Source of the DNA: Galactobacter valiniphilus
GTDB lineage: Bacteria; Actinomycetota; Actinomycetes; Actinomycetales; Micrococcaceae
Length of the DNA: 40,517 nt
NCBI RefSeq assembly: GCF_003575975.1
Contig: NZ_QQXK01000032.1
Span: 1-40,517, forward strand
Direction: 5' to 3'
The position numbers were made by a program, and so were the translations under genes. Each line of letters starts with the position of its first letter. Position 1 is the first letter of the stretch. The notes under the pieces were generated by a model. It ran no database searches and was not told where the DNA came from. It worked only from the letters and a program-made list of their open reading frames with translations. Below, piece by piece: positions 25,191 to 34,726 of this stretch.

Positions 25191-27809
25191 ATGGCTGAGA
25201 TCACTCCGGGCACAGACACGCCCGCATCCTCCACCGTCCCCGACAAGCCGGCCCTCGAGGGCCTCGAGACCAAGCTCAACACGCGTTGGCGCGAGGAGGG
25301 CACCTACGCCTTCAACCCGCAGACCACGCGCGAGCAGGTCTACTCGATCGACACCCCGCCGCCGACCGCTTCCGGTTCGCTGCACGTCGGCCACGTCTTC
25401 TCGTACACGCAGACCGACGTGATCGCCCGCTTCCAGCGCATGCGCGGCAAGAACGTCTTCTACCCCATGGGGTGGGACGACAACGGCCTGCCGACCGAGC
25501 GCCGCGTCCAGAACTACTTCGGCGTCCGCTGCGACCCCACGTACAAGTACGTCGAGGGCTACCAGCCGCCGGAGAAGCCGGCCAAGAACCAGCGCGACTG
25601 GGACGTCGTCTCCCGCCAGAACTTCATCGAGCTCTGCGAGCAGCTGGCCACCGAGGACGAGAAGGTCTTCGAGGATCTCTTCACGACCCTGGGCCTCTCC
25701 GTGGACTGGGACATCACGTACCGCACGATCGATGACCACTCCCGCGCCACGAGCCAGCGCGCCTTCCTGCGCGACTTCTCCAAGGGCGACGCCTACCTCT
25801 CCGAGGCCCCGACCATGTGGGACGTCACGTTCCGCACCGCCGTGGCCCAGGCCGAGTTGGAGGACCGGGACATGCCCGGCGCCTACCACCGCTACAACTT
25901 CACGGCCGAGGACGGCCGCGGCATCGAGATCATGACCACGCGCCCCGAGCTGCTCCCCGCGGCCGTGGCCCTCGTGGCCCACCCCGACGACGAGCGCTAC
26001 CAGGGCCTCTTCGGCAAGAAGGTCACGAGCCCGCTCTTCGGCGTCGAGGTCGAGGTCAAGGCCCACCCGCTCGCCAAGCCCGACAAGGGCACCGGCATCG
26101 CCATGGTGTGTACCTTCGGCGACCTCACCGACGTCACCTGGTGGCGCGAGCTGCAGCTGCCCACGCGCGCCATTATGGGCCGCGACGGCCGCCTGGTCTC
26201 CGAGACCCCCGAGTGGATCACCACGGAGGCAGGCCGCGCCAACTACGAGCGCATCGCGGGCAAGACCGCGTTCTCCGCCAAGGAGGGCGTCGTCGAGATG
26301 CTGCGCGAAAACGAGCTGCTGATCAGCGAGCCCGAGAAGATCTCGCACCCCGTGAACTTCTACGAGAAGGGAGACAAGCCCCTCGAGATCGTCACCTCCC
26401 GCCAGTGGTACATCCGCAACGGCGGCCGCGACGTGGAGCGCCGCGCCGAGCTGATCCAGCGCGGCCGCGAGCTCGAGTGGCATCCGGGCCACATGCGCTC
26501 GCGCTACGAGAACTGGGTCGAGGGCCTCAACGGCGACTGGCTCGTGTCCCGCCAGCGCTTCTTCGGCGTGCCGATCCCCGTCTGGTACCCGCTGGACGCC
26601 GAGGGCAACCCCGACTACGAGAACCCCATCGTCCCCGACGAGGCGCAGCTGCCGGTCGACCCGGCCGCGCAGACCCCGGCCGGTTACGAGGAGTCCCAGC
26701 GCGGCGTCGCCGGCGGCTTCATCGGCGACCCCGACGTCCTCGACACCTGGGCCACGTCCTCGCTGACCCCGCAGATCGTGGGCGGCTGGGGCGTGGACGA
26801 GGAGCGTTTCCGCAACGTCTTCCCGTTCGACCTGCGCCCGCAGGGCCACGACATCATCCGCACCTGGCTCTTCTCGACGATCGTGCGCGCCAACTCCCTC
26901 GAGGGCGAGACCCCGTGGAAGCACGCTGCGCTCTCGGGCTGGATCCTGGACCCGGACCGCAAGAAGATGTCCAAGTCCAAGGGAAACGTGGTGGTCCCCA
27001 CGGACATCCTGGAGCAGTTCGGCGCCGACGCCGTCCGCTACTGGGCTGCCTCCGCCAAGCTCGGCGCCGACACCGCCTACGAGATCGGCCAGATGAAGAT
27101 CGGTCGCCGCCTGGCGATCAAGGTCCTCAACGCCTCCAAGTTCGCGCTCGGCATGGGCGTCTCCGCGGCCGATGTGGTCACGGGCGACACCTCCGTCATC
27201 ACCAACGAGCTGGACCGCTCGCTCCTGACCCGCCTCGCCGGCGTCATCGAGCAGGCCACCCGCGCATTCGAGAACTACGAGTACGCGCGCGCGCTGAACC
27301 TCACCGAGTCCTTCTTCTGGTCGTTCACCGACGACTATGTGGAGCTCATCAAGGATCGCGCCTACGGCGGCGTCTCCCCCGAGGAGACCGCCTCCGTGCG
27401 CGCCACCCTGGCCACGACGCTCGACGCCGTGCTGCGCCTCCTCGCCCCGTTCCAGCCCTTCGCGACCGACGAGGTCTGGGGCTGGTGGCGCGAGGGTTCC
27501 GTGCACCGCGCCGCCTGGCCCGAGGCCACGGCGCTCACCGCCGGCCTCGAGGACGCCGACCCCGAGGTCCTGCCGACCGTGGGCGTGGCCCTCGCCGGCC
27601 TGCGCAAGGCCAAGTCCGAGGCCAAGGTCAAGCAGCGCACCGCCGTGCTCTCCGCGACGATCACTGCCCCGGCCGAGCAGATCGCTCGCCTGCAGGACGG
27701 CCTCGGTGATCTGAAGGCCGCCACCGCGGCCGCCGAGCTCACGCTCGTCACGGGCGGCGAGGAGCTCCTCGTCTCCGACGTCGAGCTGGAGGCCCCCGAG
27801 GGGGCCTGA
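25191..27809 (+). CDS. valS: Valyl-tRNA synthetase
   Basis: 872 residues. Charges tRNA-Val and edits threonine. HVGH (the HIGH motif) is at 65-68, the editing domain carries MTTRPELLPAAVALVAHP, KMSKS is near 592 (KKMSKSKGN), and the anticodon-binding domain follows. The long C-terminal coiled coil of E. coli-type ValRS is reduced, which is common in this branch of actinobacteria. The ATG at 25191 has GGGAG 10 bases upstream; the ATG at 25182 is only one base from that site. There is no T-box; the gap to the divergent SPFH gene is 108 bases. Confidence 0.96.
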   Translation: MAEITPGTDTPASSTVPDKPALEGLETKLNTRWREEGTYAFNPQTTREQVYSIDTPPPTASGSLHVGHVFSYTQTDVIARFQRMRGKNVFYPMGWDDNGLPTERRVQNYFGVRCDPTYKYVEGYQPPEKPAKNQRDWDVVSRQNFIELCEQLATEDEKVFEDLFTTLGLSVDWDITYRTIDDHSRATSQRAFLRDFSKGDAYLSEAPTMWDVTFRTAVAQAELEDRDMPGAYHRYNFTAEDGRGIEIMTTRPELLPAAVALVAHPDDERYQGLFGKKVTSPLFGVEVEVKAHPLAKPDKGTGIAMVCTFGDLTDVTWWRELQLPTRAIMGRDGRLVSETPEWITTEAGRANYERIAGKTAFSAKEGVVEMLRENELLISEPEKISHPVNFYEKGDKPLEIVTSRQWYIRNGGRDVERRAELIQRGRELEWHPGHMRSRYENWVEGLNGDWLVSRQRFFGVPIPVWYPLDAEGNPDYENPIVPDEAQLPVDPAAQTPAGYEESQRGVAGGFIGDPDVLDTWATSSLTPQIVGGWGVDEERFRNVFPFDLRPQGHDIIRTWLFSTIVRANSLEGETPWKHAALSGWILDPDRKKMSKSKGNVVVPTDILEQFGADAVRYWAASAKLGADTAYEIGQMKIGRRLAIKVLNASKFALGMGVSAADVVTGDTSVITNELDRSLLTRLAGVIEQATRAFENYEYARALNLTESFFWSFTDDYVELIKDRAYGGVSPEETASVRATLATTLDAVLRLLAPFQPFATDEVWGWWREGSVHRAAWPEATALTAGLEDADPEVLPTVGVALAGLRKAKSEAKVKQRTAVLSATITAPAEQIARLQDGLGDLKAATAAAELTLVTGGEELLVSDVELEAPEGA

Positions 27810-27819
27810 GCCGCATGAG

Positions 27820-27862
27820 AAGCGCCCGACGGCGTGTGGTCACCACACGCCGTCGGGCGCTT
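27820..27862. terminator. Terminator after valS
   Basis: A near-perfect 21-bp stem (27820-27840 with 27842-27862) ends in GCGCTTTTGC on the plus strand, a good intrinsic terminator for valS. It also faces the convergent oxidoreductase gene and may serve both. Confidence 0.9.
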
Positions 27863-27895
27863 TTGCGTCTGCCGGGCCGGAAGGCGGCCCGCCGC

Positions 27896-28522
27896 TCAGC
27901 CCTCGGCCGTGGCCGAGGGATCCTCGGTGCGCGAGCGCTTGAGCTCGAAGAAGTGCGGGTAGTTACCGAGCGTCACGGCGGCGTCGAAGATCTCGCCGGC
28001 CAGCTCGCCGCGCGGCACGCGCGTGATGACCGGGCCGAAGAAGCCCACGCCGTTGAGGGCGACCACGGGGGTGCCCACGTCCGAGCCAACGAGGTCCTGT
28101 GCAGCCTTGGTGCTCTCTCGCAGGGACTGGTCGTACTCGTCCGACTCCCAGGCGGTGATGAGCTCGGCGTTCAGGCCCAGCTCGGCGAGGGCCTCGGCGA
28201 CGGCCTCCTTGCGGCTCTCCTCGGCGCCGTTGCGCGCATCGTTGTGGAAGCGCGTGCCGATGGCGGTGTAGAGGTCGTCGAGCACGCCCTCCCCCACCTG
28301 GGCCGCCGCGGCGGCCACGACGCGAATCGCGCCCCACGTGCCATCGATGTGCTTGCGGTACCCGGGGTCCAACTCGCGGCCCTCGTTGACGACGCCCAGG
28401 GAGATCAGGTGCCAGACGACCTCGATGTCGCGGACCTGTTCCACCTGCTTGATCCAGCGCGAGGTGCACCAGGCGAAGGGACAGGCGGGGTCGAACCAGA
28501 AGTCGACGGTGTTCGTGCTCAC
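27896..28522 (-). CDS. DsbA-family oxidoreductase (mycothiol-dependent nitroreductase-like)
   Basis: 208 residues with a thioredoxin-like DsbA fold and no signal peptide. It resembles Mycobacterium tuberculosis Rv2466c, a mycothiol-dependent reductase: FWFDPACPFAWCTSRW at the N-terminus, GTPVVALNGVGFFGPVI carrying the cis-proline region, and YPHFFELKRSRTE at the C-terminus. In Rv2466c the site is CPWC; here it is CPFA, so Cys14 lacks the usual resolving cysteine, and Cys19 lies two residues further on. The GTG start at 28522 has AAGGAG 7 bases upstream. It is separated from clpX by a terminator and is probably a single-gene unit. Confidence 0.88.
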   Translation of the reverse strand: MSTNTVDFWFDPACPFAWCTSRWIKQVEQVRDIEVVWHLISLGVVNEGRELDPGYRKHIDGTWGAIRVVAAAAAQVGEGVLDDLYTAIGTRFHNDARNGAEESRKEAVAEALAELGLNAELITAWESDEYDQSLRESTKAAQDLVGSDVGTPVVALNGVGFFGPVITRVPRGELAGEIFDAAVTLGNYPHFFELKRSRTEDPSATAEG

Positions 28523-28540
28523 GGCAACGCTCCTTAGCGA

Positions 28541-28593
28541 GGAAAAAGAACTCGCCCCCATCCTGTCACCTTCGGGACCGGATGGGGGCGAGT
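28541..28593 (-). terminator. Intrinsic terminator after clpX
   Basis: ACTCGCCCCCATCC (28550-28563) pairs with GGATGGGGGCGAGT (28580-28593). On the leftward strand the stem is followed by TTCTTTTTCC. Confidence 0.9.
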
Positions 28594-28626
28594 GCCGTGC
28601 ACTGTGCGTCGAAAGCTGACGCCGCG

Positions 28627-29898
28627 CTAGGCCGACTTGGGGCGGCGCATCTCCTGGCGCAGCACGAGCTCAGGGGCGGCGCGGTTCAGGACGGTGTCCT
28701 GCGTGACGATGACCTCGGCGAGGTCGTCGCGGCTGGGCACCTCGAACATGATGGCCCCGAGGGTCTCTTCGAGGATGGAACGCAGGCCGCGGGCACCCGT
28801 GCCGCGCTCCAGGGCCAGGTCAGCAATGGACTCGAGGGCGGGCAGCTCGAAGGTGAGCTTCACGCCGTCCAGGAGGAACATCTTCTGGTACTGCTTGATC
28901 AGGGCGTTCTTGGGCTCCGTCAGGATGCTGATGAGCGCCGGGCGGTCCAGGTTCTCCACGGCCGTGATGACGGGGAGTCGACCGATGAACTCGGGGATCA
29001 GGCCAAACTTCAGCAGGTCCTCCGGCTGCACATCCGCATAGGAGACCTCGGCGGACTTCAGGTGCTCCAGCGGGGCGCCGAAGCCGATGCCCTTCTTGCC
29101 GGCCCGGCCCGCGATGATGTCGTCCAGCCCGGCGAAGGCGCCGGCCACGATGAAGAGCACGTTCGTGGTGTCGATCTGGATGAACTCCTGGTGCGGGTGC
29201 TTGCGCCCGCCCTGCGGCGGCACCGAGGCAACCGTGCCCTCGAGGATCTTCAGGAGCGCCTGCTGCACGCCCTCGCCCGAAACGTCGCGGGTGATGGAGG
29301 GGTTCTCGCTCTTGCGCGAGATCTTGTCGATCTCGTCGATGTAGATGATGCCCTGCTCGGCGCGCTTGACGTCGAAGTCGGCGGCCTGGATGAGCTTGAG
29401 CAGGATGTTCTCGACGTCCTCGCCCACGTAGCCGGCCTCGGTCAGGCTCGTGGCGTCGGCGACGGCGAAGGGGACGTTGAGGCGCTTGGCGAGCGTCTGC
29501 GCCAGGTAGGTCTTGCCGGAGCCCGTGGGGCCGATCAGCATGATGTTGGACTTGGCCACCTCGACCTCGTCCAGCTCGCGGTGCTCCAGGGCGCCCTGGC
29601 TCGAGGAGCCGGCGCCGTTGATGCGCTTGTAGTGGTTATACACCGCCACGGAAAGGGCGCGCTTGGCCGCCTCCTGCCCCACCACGAACTCCTGCAGGTG
29701 ATCGAAGATCTCGGAGGGGCGAGGCAGCTCGAACTCGGGCTCCTCGGAGACCTCGACGGCCTCTTCCTCGATGATCTCGTTGCAGACCTCGATGCACTCG
29801 GTGCAGATGTAGACGCCGGGACCGGCGATCAATCGGCGCACCTGCTTCTGGCTTTTGCCGCAGAAGGAGCACTTCAACAGGTCGGAACTCTCGCTCAT
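28627..29898 (-). CDS. clpX: ATP-dependent Clp protease ATP-binding subunit ClpX
   Basis: 423 residues. Unfolds tagged substrates and feeds them to ClpP. The N-terminal zinc-binding cysteines are Cys10, 13, 32 and 35, the Walker A is GPTGSGKT at 123-130, the Walker [10 protein letters not shown] follows, and the GAR pore-2 loop region and sensor 2 GARGLRS are present. The ClpP-docking IGF loop (KKGIGFGAP) is intact. It lies 131 bases after clpP2 with a strong terminator between, so it is probably transcribed from its own promoter too. Confidence 0.98.
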   Translation of the reverse strand: MSESSDLLKCSFCGKSQKQVRRLIAGPGVYICTECIEVCNEIIEEEAVEVSEEPEFELPRPSEIFDHLQEFVVGQEAAKRALSVAVYNHYKRINGAGSSSQGALEHRELDEVEVAKSNIMLIGPTGSGKTYLAQTLAKRLNVPFAVADATSLTEAGYVGEDVENILLKLIQAADFDVKRAEQGIIYIDEIDKISRKSENPSITRDVSGEGVQQALLKILEGTVASVPPQGGRKHPHQEFIQIDTTNVLFIVAGAFAGLDDIIAGRAGKKGIGFGAPLEHLKSAEVSYADVQPEDLLKFGLIPEFIGRLPVITAVENLDRPALISILTEPKNALIKQYQKMFLLDGVKLTFELPALESIADLALERGTGARGLRSILEETLGAIMFEVPSRDDLAEVIVTQDTVLNRAAPELVLRQEMRRPKSA

Positions 29899-29980
29899 CG
29901 CTGCCTTCTTCGTGTCGGGGTGGACGCAGCTTCTGCGCCCGTCGATCCATGGTAGGCGTTACGCCCCACGGCATGAGGAA

Positions 29981-30020
29981 GGCGCGGCGTTGCCTTCGTA
30001 GATGAAGGCAACGCCGCGCC
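29981..30020 (-). terminator. Terminator between clpP2 and clpX
   Basis: A perfect 17-bp stem (29981-29997 with 30004-30020) and a GTAGAT loop, followed on the leftward strand by TTCCTC. It ends clpP1-clpP2 transcription, at least in part. Confidence 0.8.
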
Positions 30021-30029
30021 TGGGTGTCC

Positions 30030-30683
30030 TTAGCGCGAGATGGCCGTGGGCTTCATCTTGCGCGGGGAAATGACCTCGTCGATCAGGCCGTAGGCCTTGG
30101 CGGCGTCGGCCGTCATGAACAGGTCACGCTCGATGTCCTTGTCCACGCGCTCGGGATCCTGGCTCGAGTGACCGGCCAGCGTGTCGGAGAGCCAGGCGCG
30201 CATGCGCATGACCTCTTCGGCCTGGATCTGCAGGTCGGTGGCCGTGCCACGCTCGCCGCCGCCCAGGGCCGGCTGGTGGATCAGGACGCGGGCGTTCGGC
30301 AGCGCGAGGCGCTTGCCCGGCGTGCCGGCGGCCAGCAGCACCGCGGCGGCCGAGGCGGCCTGGCCGAGGCAGACCGTCTGGATCTCCGGGCGCACGAACT
30401 GCATCGTGTCGTAGATCGCCGTCATGGCCGTGAACGAGCCGCCGGGCGAGTTGATGTACATGGTGATGTCGCGCTCGGGGTCCATGGACTCCAGCACGAG
30501 CAGCTGCGCCATGACGTCGTCGGCGGAGGCGTCATCGACCTGCGAACCGAGGAAGACGATGCGGTCCTCGAAGAGCTTGGCGTAGGGGTCCTGGCGCTTG
30601 AAGCCGTAGGGGGTGCGCTCCTCGAACTGCGGGAGGATGTAGCGCGAGGTGGGAAGGTTCTCTGCCTTGCCATTGAAGAACAT
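30030..30683 (-). CDS. clpP2: ATP-dependent Clp protease proteolytic subunit, second paralogue (ClpP2)
   Basis: 217 residues with the full serine-protease triad: Ser111 ([10 protein letters not shown]), His136 (LIHQP) and Asp187 (IERDLFM). Actinobacteria build a mixed ClpP1-ClpP2 double ring with ClpX or ClpC as unfoldase. The N-terminal stretch up to about residue 20 is probably a propeptide or axial-gate segment. AGGAG lies 5 bases before the ATG at 30683. It is 55 bases downstream of clpP1. Numbering as ClpP2 follows its place downstream and the family convention. Confidence 0.97.
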   Translation of the reverse strand: MFFNGKAENLPTSRYILPQFEERTPYGFKRQDPYAKLFEDRIVFLGSQVDDASADDVMAQLLVLESMDPERDITMYINSPGGSFTAMTAIYDTMQFVRPEIQTVCLGQAASAAAVLLAAGTPGKRLALPNARVLIHQPALGGGERGTATDLQIQAEEVMRMRAWLSDTLAGHSSQDPERVDKDIERDLFMTADAAKAYGLIDEVISPRKMKPTAISR

Positions 30684-30738
30684 GATTTCTCCTGAAGAAG
30701 ACGAAGGGTCTGGGGCTCTCGGTGTGGTTCAGCGGCGC

Positions 30739-31362
30739 TCAGGCGCCGGCACCCACGCCGCCGCCGCCGGAAACGTTCTTGGAGCTCTGGGCGATGTGGT
30801 CGAAGAAGCCGTACTCCAGGCCCTCGGCCGCCGTGAACCAGTTGTCGCGCTCGTTATCCTTGAGGATCGTCTCGATGCTCTGGCCGGTCTGCGCGGCGGT
30901 CAGCTCGCTCATGACCTTCTTCATGTGAAGGATCAGTTCCGCCTGGATGCGAATGTCGGAGGCCGTGCCGCCGATGCCGCCCGAGGGCTGGTGCATGAGG
31001 ATGCGGGCGTTCGGGGTGGCGTAGCGCTTGCCCGGCGTGCCGGAGGAGAGCAGGAACTGGCCCATGGAGGCGGCCAGGCCGGTCGCGACCGTCACGACGT
31101 CGTTCGGGATGAACTGCATCGTGTCGTAGATGGCCATGCCGGCGGTGATGGAGCCGCCGGGCGAGTTGATGTACAGGAAGATGTCCTTCTCGGGATCCTC
31201 CGCCGACAGCAACAGGAGCTGGGAGCAGATCGCATTGGCGATGCCGTCCTCCACCTCGGAGCCGAGCCAAACGATCCGCTCCTTGAGGAGTCGGTTGTAG
31301 ATGTAGTCCTCGCGCGCGGCCGGGTCCACCGAGCTCATGCGGGGGGTGGCGTCGTTGGTCAT
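30739..31362 (-). CDS. clpP1: ATP-dependent Clp protease proteolytic subunit, first paralogue (ClpP1)
   Basis: 207 residues with triad Ser99 ([10 protein letters not shown]), His124 (LMHQPSGG) and Asp173 (ERDNWF). It ends in a Gly/Ala-rich tail ([10 protein letters not shown]). The ATG at 31362 has GAGAGGG 8 bases upstream. A candidate ClgR operator and a promoter lie upstream. It forms an operon with clpP2, and the pair faces the same way as tig, which is separated by a terminator. Confidence 0.97.
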   Translation of the reverse strand: MTNDATPRMSSVDPAAREDYIYNRLLKERIVWLGSEVEDGIANAICSQLLLLSAEDPEKDIFLYINSPGGSITAGMAIYDTMQFIPNDVVTVATGLAASMGQFLLSSGTPGKRYATPNARILMHQPSGGIGGTASDIRIQAELILHMKKVMSELTAAQTGQSIETILKDNERDNWFTAAEGLEYGFFDHIAQSSKNVSGGGGVGAGA

Positions 31363-31430
31363 CTTCGATTCCCTCTCAACGTGTCCGGGGGCGCTGCGCA
31401 CAACGCGCCCGGTGATGATCTGCTGGCTCG

Positions 31431-31488
31431 ACCCTACCCAGCCGCGCCCGCCCAGGAAGGGTGTGGCGGCCCCGTTTCGCTGTAGGCG
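31431..31488 (-). promoter_or_regulatory. Candidate ClgR operator and promoter of clpP1-clpP2
   Basis: On the clp strand CGCCTACAGCG (31488-31478) matches the core CGCYNANRGCG reported for the actinobacterial regulator ClgR, which activates clp genes. A -35-like CTTCCT (31459-31454) and a -10-like TAGGGT (31436-31431) are 17 bases apart downstream of it, so the box lies about 60 bases before the likely start point, a normal place for an activator. The flanks of the box match only partly. Confidence 0.55.
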
Positions 31489-31540
31489 CACGGTGCGCGC
31501 GCCGGCTTGGGCGCACGACGGCGCCCGCTCCAGAAAGCGA

Positions 31541-31571
31541 GGACCCCTCCACCCAGGGGGTGGAGGGGTCC
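31541..31571 (-). terminator. Intrinsic terminator after tig
   Basis: A perfect 14-bp stem (31541-31554 with 31558-31571) with an AGG loop, followed on the leftward strand by TCGCTTTCT. Confidence 0.85.
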
Positions 31572-31610
31572 ATGAGCTAGCGTTCACGGGCTGCGAGGCC
31601 CGCGACCGGG

Positions 31611-32927
31611 TCACTCGGCCTCGGGGGCGTCCTCACCGGCGGGCTTCACGAAGGCCTCGAGGTCAACGGCCTTGCCGTTGGAATCCTTGACCTTGGCCAG
31701 CTCCAGGACCTTGGCGAGGGCCTTGCGGCGGCGGACCTCGCCGATCATCATCGGGACCTGGCCGGCGCCGTCGAGCATCTGCGCGAACTGGTTCGGGTCC
31801 ATGCCGTACTGCTGAGCCGACTGGATCAGGTACTCGATCAGCTCGCCCTGCTCCACCTCGATCTCTTCCTTCTCGGCGACGGCGTCGAGGACGATCTCGT
31901 TGCGGAAGGCCTTCTCGGTGTTGGCCTTGATCTCGGCGCGGTGCTCGTCCGTGTCGTGATCGTCGGCCTGGTTGGCGCCGGAGAAGTGCTGCTCAACCTG
32001 CTCGTCCAGGACGGAGGCGGGGACCGGAACCTCGACGAGGCCGACCAGGACCTCCAGGACCTTGTCGCGGGCCTCGATGCCCTGCTCCACGAGGACGTCC
32101 TCGGCGGCCTTGGCCACGAGGGACTCGCGCAGCTCGGCGATCGTGTCGAACTCGGAGGCCAGCTGGGCGAAGTCGTCGTCGGCCTCGGGGAGCTCGCGCT
32201 CCTTGACGGCGGTCAGCACGACCTTGACCTGGGCCTTCTCGCCGGCGTGCTCGCCGCCGGCCAGGGTGGTCTCGAAGGTGGCGTCCTCGTCGGCGGACAG
32301 GCCGGTGAGGGCCTCGTCCAGGCCCTCAAGCATGGAGCCGGAGCCGATCAGGTAGGACAGGCCGGTGGCCTCGTCGATGGTCTCGCCATCGATCGTGGCG
32401 ACCAGGTCGATGGTGGTGTAGTCGCCATCGGCGGCGGGGCGCTCGACGGCCTTCAGCGTGCCGAAGCGGCCGCGCAGCTCCTCGAGGGCCTTCTCGACCT
32501 CGGCGTCGCCGGCCTCACGGGCCTCGACCTCGACCTCGAGGCCCGAGTACTCGGGGAGCTCGATCTCGGGACGGACATCGACCTCGATGTCGAAGACCAG
32601 ATCGGAATCCAGGGCGGCCTCGTCGATGCCGGGGGCCTGCTGGACCTCAACCTCGGGACGGGCCAGCGGGACCACGGAGGCCTCGTTGACGGCGTCGCGG
32701 TAGAAGTTATCCAGCGAGTTGTTGATGGCGGTCTCGATGACGTAGCCGCGGCCGACGCGCTGGTCGACCAGGCGGGACGGCACCTTGCCCTTGCGGAAGC
32801 CGGGCACCTGGATCTGCGACGCAATCTCCTTGTAGGCGGCGTCGATGGCCGGCTTCAGCTCCGCGAACGGGACCTCGATGTGCATCTTGACCCGGGTGGG
32901 GGAGAGATTCTCGACGGCGCTCTTCAC
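31611..32927 (-). CDS. tig: Trigger factor (ribosome-associated prolyl isomerase chaperone)
   Basis: 438 residues. Binds nascent chains at the exit tunnel. The N-terminal ribosome-binding domain contains [18 protein letters not shown] (the GFRxGxxP signature, residues about 43-54), the FKBP-type PPIase domain runs about 155-240, and the helical substrate-binding C-terminal domain follows. The C-terminus is acidic. The GTG at 32927 has AGGAG 9 bases upstream; the open frame that runs further through the tRNA-Pro gene is not coding. Confidence 0.97.
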   Translation of the reverse strand: MKSAVENLSPTRVKMHIEVPFAELKPAIDAAYKEIASQIQVPGFRKGKVPSRLVDQRVGRGYVIETAINNSLDNFYRDAVNEASVVPLARPEVEVQQAPGIDEAALDSDLVFDIEVDVRPEIELPEYSGLEVEVEAREAGDAEVEKALEELRGRFGTLKAVERPAADGDYTTIDLVATIDGETIDEATGLSYLIGSGSMLEGLDEALTGLSADEDATFETTLAGGEHAGEKAQVKVVLTAVKERELPEADDDFAQLASEFDTIAELRESLVAKAAEDVLVEQGIEARDKVLEVLVGLVEVPVPASVLDEQVEQHFSGANQADDHDTDEHRAEIKANTEKAFRNEIVLDAVAEKEEIEVEQGELIEYLIQSAQQYGMDPNQFAQMLDGAGQVPMMIGEVRRRKALAKVLELAKVKDSNGKAVDLEAFVKPAGEDAPEAE

Positions 32928-32994
32928 TGCGTGCAGCTCCTGACATGTGTGTTGGCCGGGCCCGCCGTCTGCGGGTCCGGGTAACGGATCTTCG

Positions 32995-33068
32995 TCGGGA
33001 CGACAGGATTTGAACCTGCGACCTCGCGCTCCCAAAGCGCGCGCTCTACCAAGCTGAGCTACACCCCG
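32995..33068 (-). tRNA. tRNA-Pro (anticodon TGG)
   Basis: A full cloverleaf of 74 bases without encoded CCA. The acceptor CGGGGTG pairs with CGTCCCG (one G-T pair at each of two positions), the D arm contains AGCTCAGCTTGGTAGAGC, the anticodon loop TTTGGGA gives TGG at 34-36, and the T arm reads GGTTCAAATCC. It lies 67 bases upstream of tig on the same strand; a -10-like TAAACT is 14 bases before it. Confidence 0.97.
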
Positions 33069-33193
33069 ATGATGCGGAATCCAGTTTACGCACACCCTGG
33101 GCCCCGCCCCGAATCGCGTTCCCCTGGCCTCGACTCGAAGTTGCGCGTTAGAGTTAGCCAATCATCGAGCGATACCTGGGGGGCGGGCACGCA

Positions 33194-34726
33194 GTGACGC
33201 AACGATCACGGTTCCGAGTGATGGGGTTGGCGACGGCGATCACCTTGAGCGGCATTCTTGCCGTGTCGGCCCTTCCGGCGCGGGCCGAGGTGAGCGCCGA
33301 TCCGGCCGATCCCTCGGCCTCGGCGAGTGGCACCGCCGCCGCGACACCCGACAGCAGCACCCCCACCGGATCGGCGCCGGGGACCGGCACCGCGACGGGC
33401 GGCGGGACGCCGCCGGCGGTGACCACCACGCCAACCACGACGCCGACGCCGACGCCGTCCACCACACCACCCTCCCCCACGCCGACGACAACCTTCGCCG
33501 CCACGGCGCGCTTCGCCGGGGCGAACATCACGCTGCGCCGGGATCCGGACGCGGGCTCGGCCAGCGCTGGCACCATCGTGGCCGGCACCCGCGTTCAGGC
33601 CTCGCGCGCCTTCGGTCCCTGGCTGTGGGTCGAGACCGGCGGAGCCAAGGGATGGGCGATGTCCACCCACCTTCAAGCGACCCGCAGCAGCACGGCGGTG
33701 AGCGGCACCCGGTGGATGCGGGCCACCACCGGCGTTCTTGCCGAAACGGATACCGCTTCCCGCGCCCTGCGCCGCCTCGGCGTGGCCGACACAGTCAGCC
33801 TGCGCGCGGTGTCCGGGGCGTGGTCGCTCGTGTCGAAGGGCGGCACCTCGGGCTGGGTCCGTTCCTCCGAGCTCGTCGGCTCCGTTCCTGTCACCGGCAG
33901 CACCGCGTTCTATCGCTGGTCGGCGAAGGACGTTCCCCTCAGGGCGGGCACCAGCACTGGCCCCTACGATCGCAGCCTGCTCACGATCCCGGCCGGGGTG
34001 AAGGTCAAGGTCACCGGTCACGCCGGGCCCTGGTCCCGCGTGAGTTACGCCGGCAAGACGGGGTACGTCATCACCCGCAACGACATCGGCACGCGGATTC
34101 CCGTCAAGACCGTGGCCACCTACGGTCGTTTCACGAGCCACACCACGCCCCTGCGTCCCGACACCAACCGGCTCCCGTACAGCCCTGTCAGTGCCTCGTT
34201 GCCCGTCGGCACCAAGGTGAACGTGATCGGCGTCGTCGGGCCGTGGGTCAAGGTCAAGGTCGTCGGCACCTCGAAGACCGGATTCGTCATGGCCAAAACC
34301 GACCTGCGGGTCGACTACAAGTACTCCTTCGCCGTCTTCGGAACGCTCCGGCGCGGCCAGGGCGCCGATCACATCATGCGCGGCTACCGGCTGTGGCAGA
34401 CCGACCAGCGCATCACGAACCATCGCCTATACATGAACCGCAACAACGGGCTGACCTTCATCACCCAGGGCAAGGGGGCCGTGGTGGCCGAGCAGATCAG
34501 CTATGCGGCATCCAAGGGCCCGGAGAAGCTGCGGCGGGTGGACCGCTACGAACTCGGGGTGCGCACACCCAAGGGTGCGGCCATGTACCAGCGCTCCAAG
34601 GTCATCCTGGCCGACGGCAGCTCGTCGTGGAGCTACGTCTCCACCCCCGCCGGCAGGAAGTACCTCCTGGGTGGTGCCGGCAAGCTCATCACCAGCGGCG
34701 ACTTCACCAAGCGACTGCGCTCGTGA
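33194..34726 (+). CDS. Secreted protein: SH3-like repeats fused to a gamma-glutamylcyclotransferase-like domain
   Basis: 510 residues. An N-terminal signal peptide (about 1-31, ending ALPARA) is followed by a Thr/Pro/Ser linker to about residue 98, then four SH3-like repeats of about 65-70 residues with the W/F-xxV/Y-xxxGxxGWV/Y pattern (FGPWLWVETGGAKGWAM, GAWSLVSKGGTSGWV, GPWSRVSYAGKTGYV, GPWVKVKVVGTSKTGFV). The C-terminal domain from about 376 starts FAVFGTLRRGQG, the substrate-loop motif of GGCT/AIG2 gamma-glutamylcyclotransferases, and has an Asp-Arg-Tyr-Glu pattern with Glu453 at the expected catalytic place, then MYQRSKVILADG. GGCTs release pyroglutamate from gamma-glutamyl compounds; an exported one with cell-wall-targeting repeats is inferred to act in the envelope. 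The GTG start follows a GGGGGG stretch. It overlaps the next gene by four bases. Confidence 0.85.
   Translation: MTQRSRFRVMGLATAITLSGILAVSALPARAEVSADPADPSASASGTAAATPDSSTPTGSAPGTGTATGGGTPPAVTTTPTTTPTPTPSTTPPSPTPTTTFAATARFAGANITLRRDPDAGSASAGTIVAGTRVQASRAFGPWLWVETGGAKGWAMSTHLQATRSSTAVSGTRWMRATTGVLAETDTASRALRRLGVADTVSLRAVSGAWSLVSKGGTSGWVRSSELVGSVPVTGSTAFYRWSAKDVPLRAGTSTGPYDRSLLTIPAGVKVKVTGHAGPWSRVSYAGKTGYVITRNDIGTRIPVKTVATYGRFTSHTTPLRPDTNRLPYSPVSASLPVGTKVNVIGVVGPWVKVKVVGTSKTGFVMAKTDLRVDYKYSFAVFGTLRRGQGADHIMRGYRLWQTDQRITNHRLYMNRNNGLTFITQGKGAVVAEQISYAASKGPEKLRRVDRYELGVRTPKGAAMYQRSKVILADGSSSWSYVSTPAGRKYLLGGAGKLITSGDFTKRLRS

Noticed and set aside
24144-27506. A 1120-codon open frame on the minus strand across the SPFH gene and antisense to valS
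   Set aside because: Only the part from 25082 downwards has homology (SPFH). The rest mirrors valS, is low in plausible protein motifs, and is the usual result of high GC in the third codon position.
32928-33161. Extension of the tig frame upstream through tRNA-Pro
   Set aside because: The tRNA gene occupies this stretch; homology and AGGAG place the tig start at 32927.
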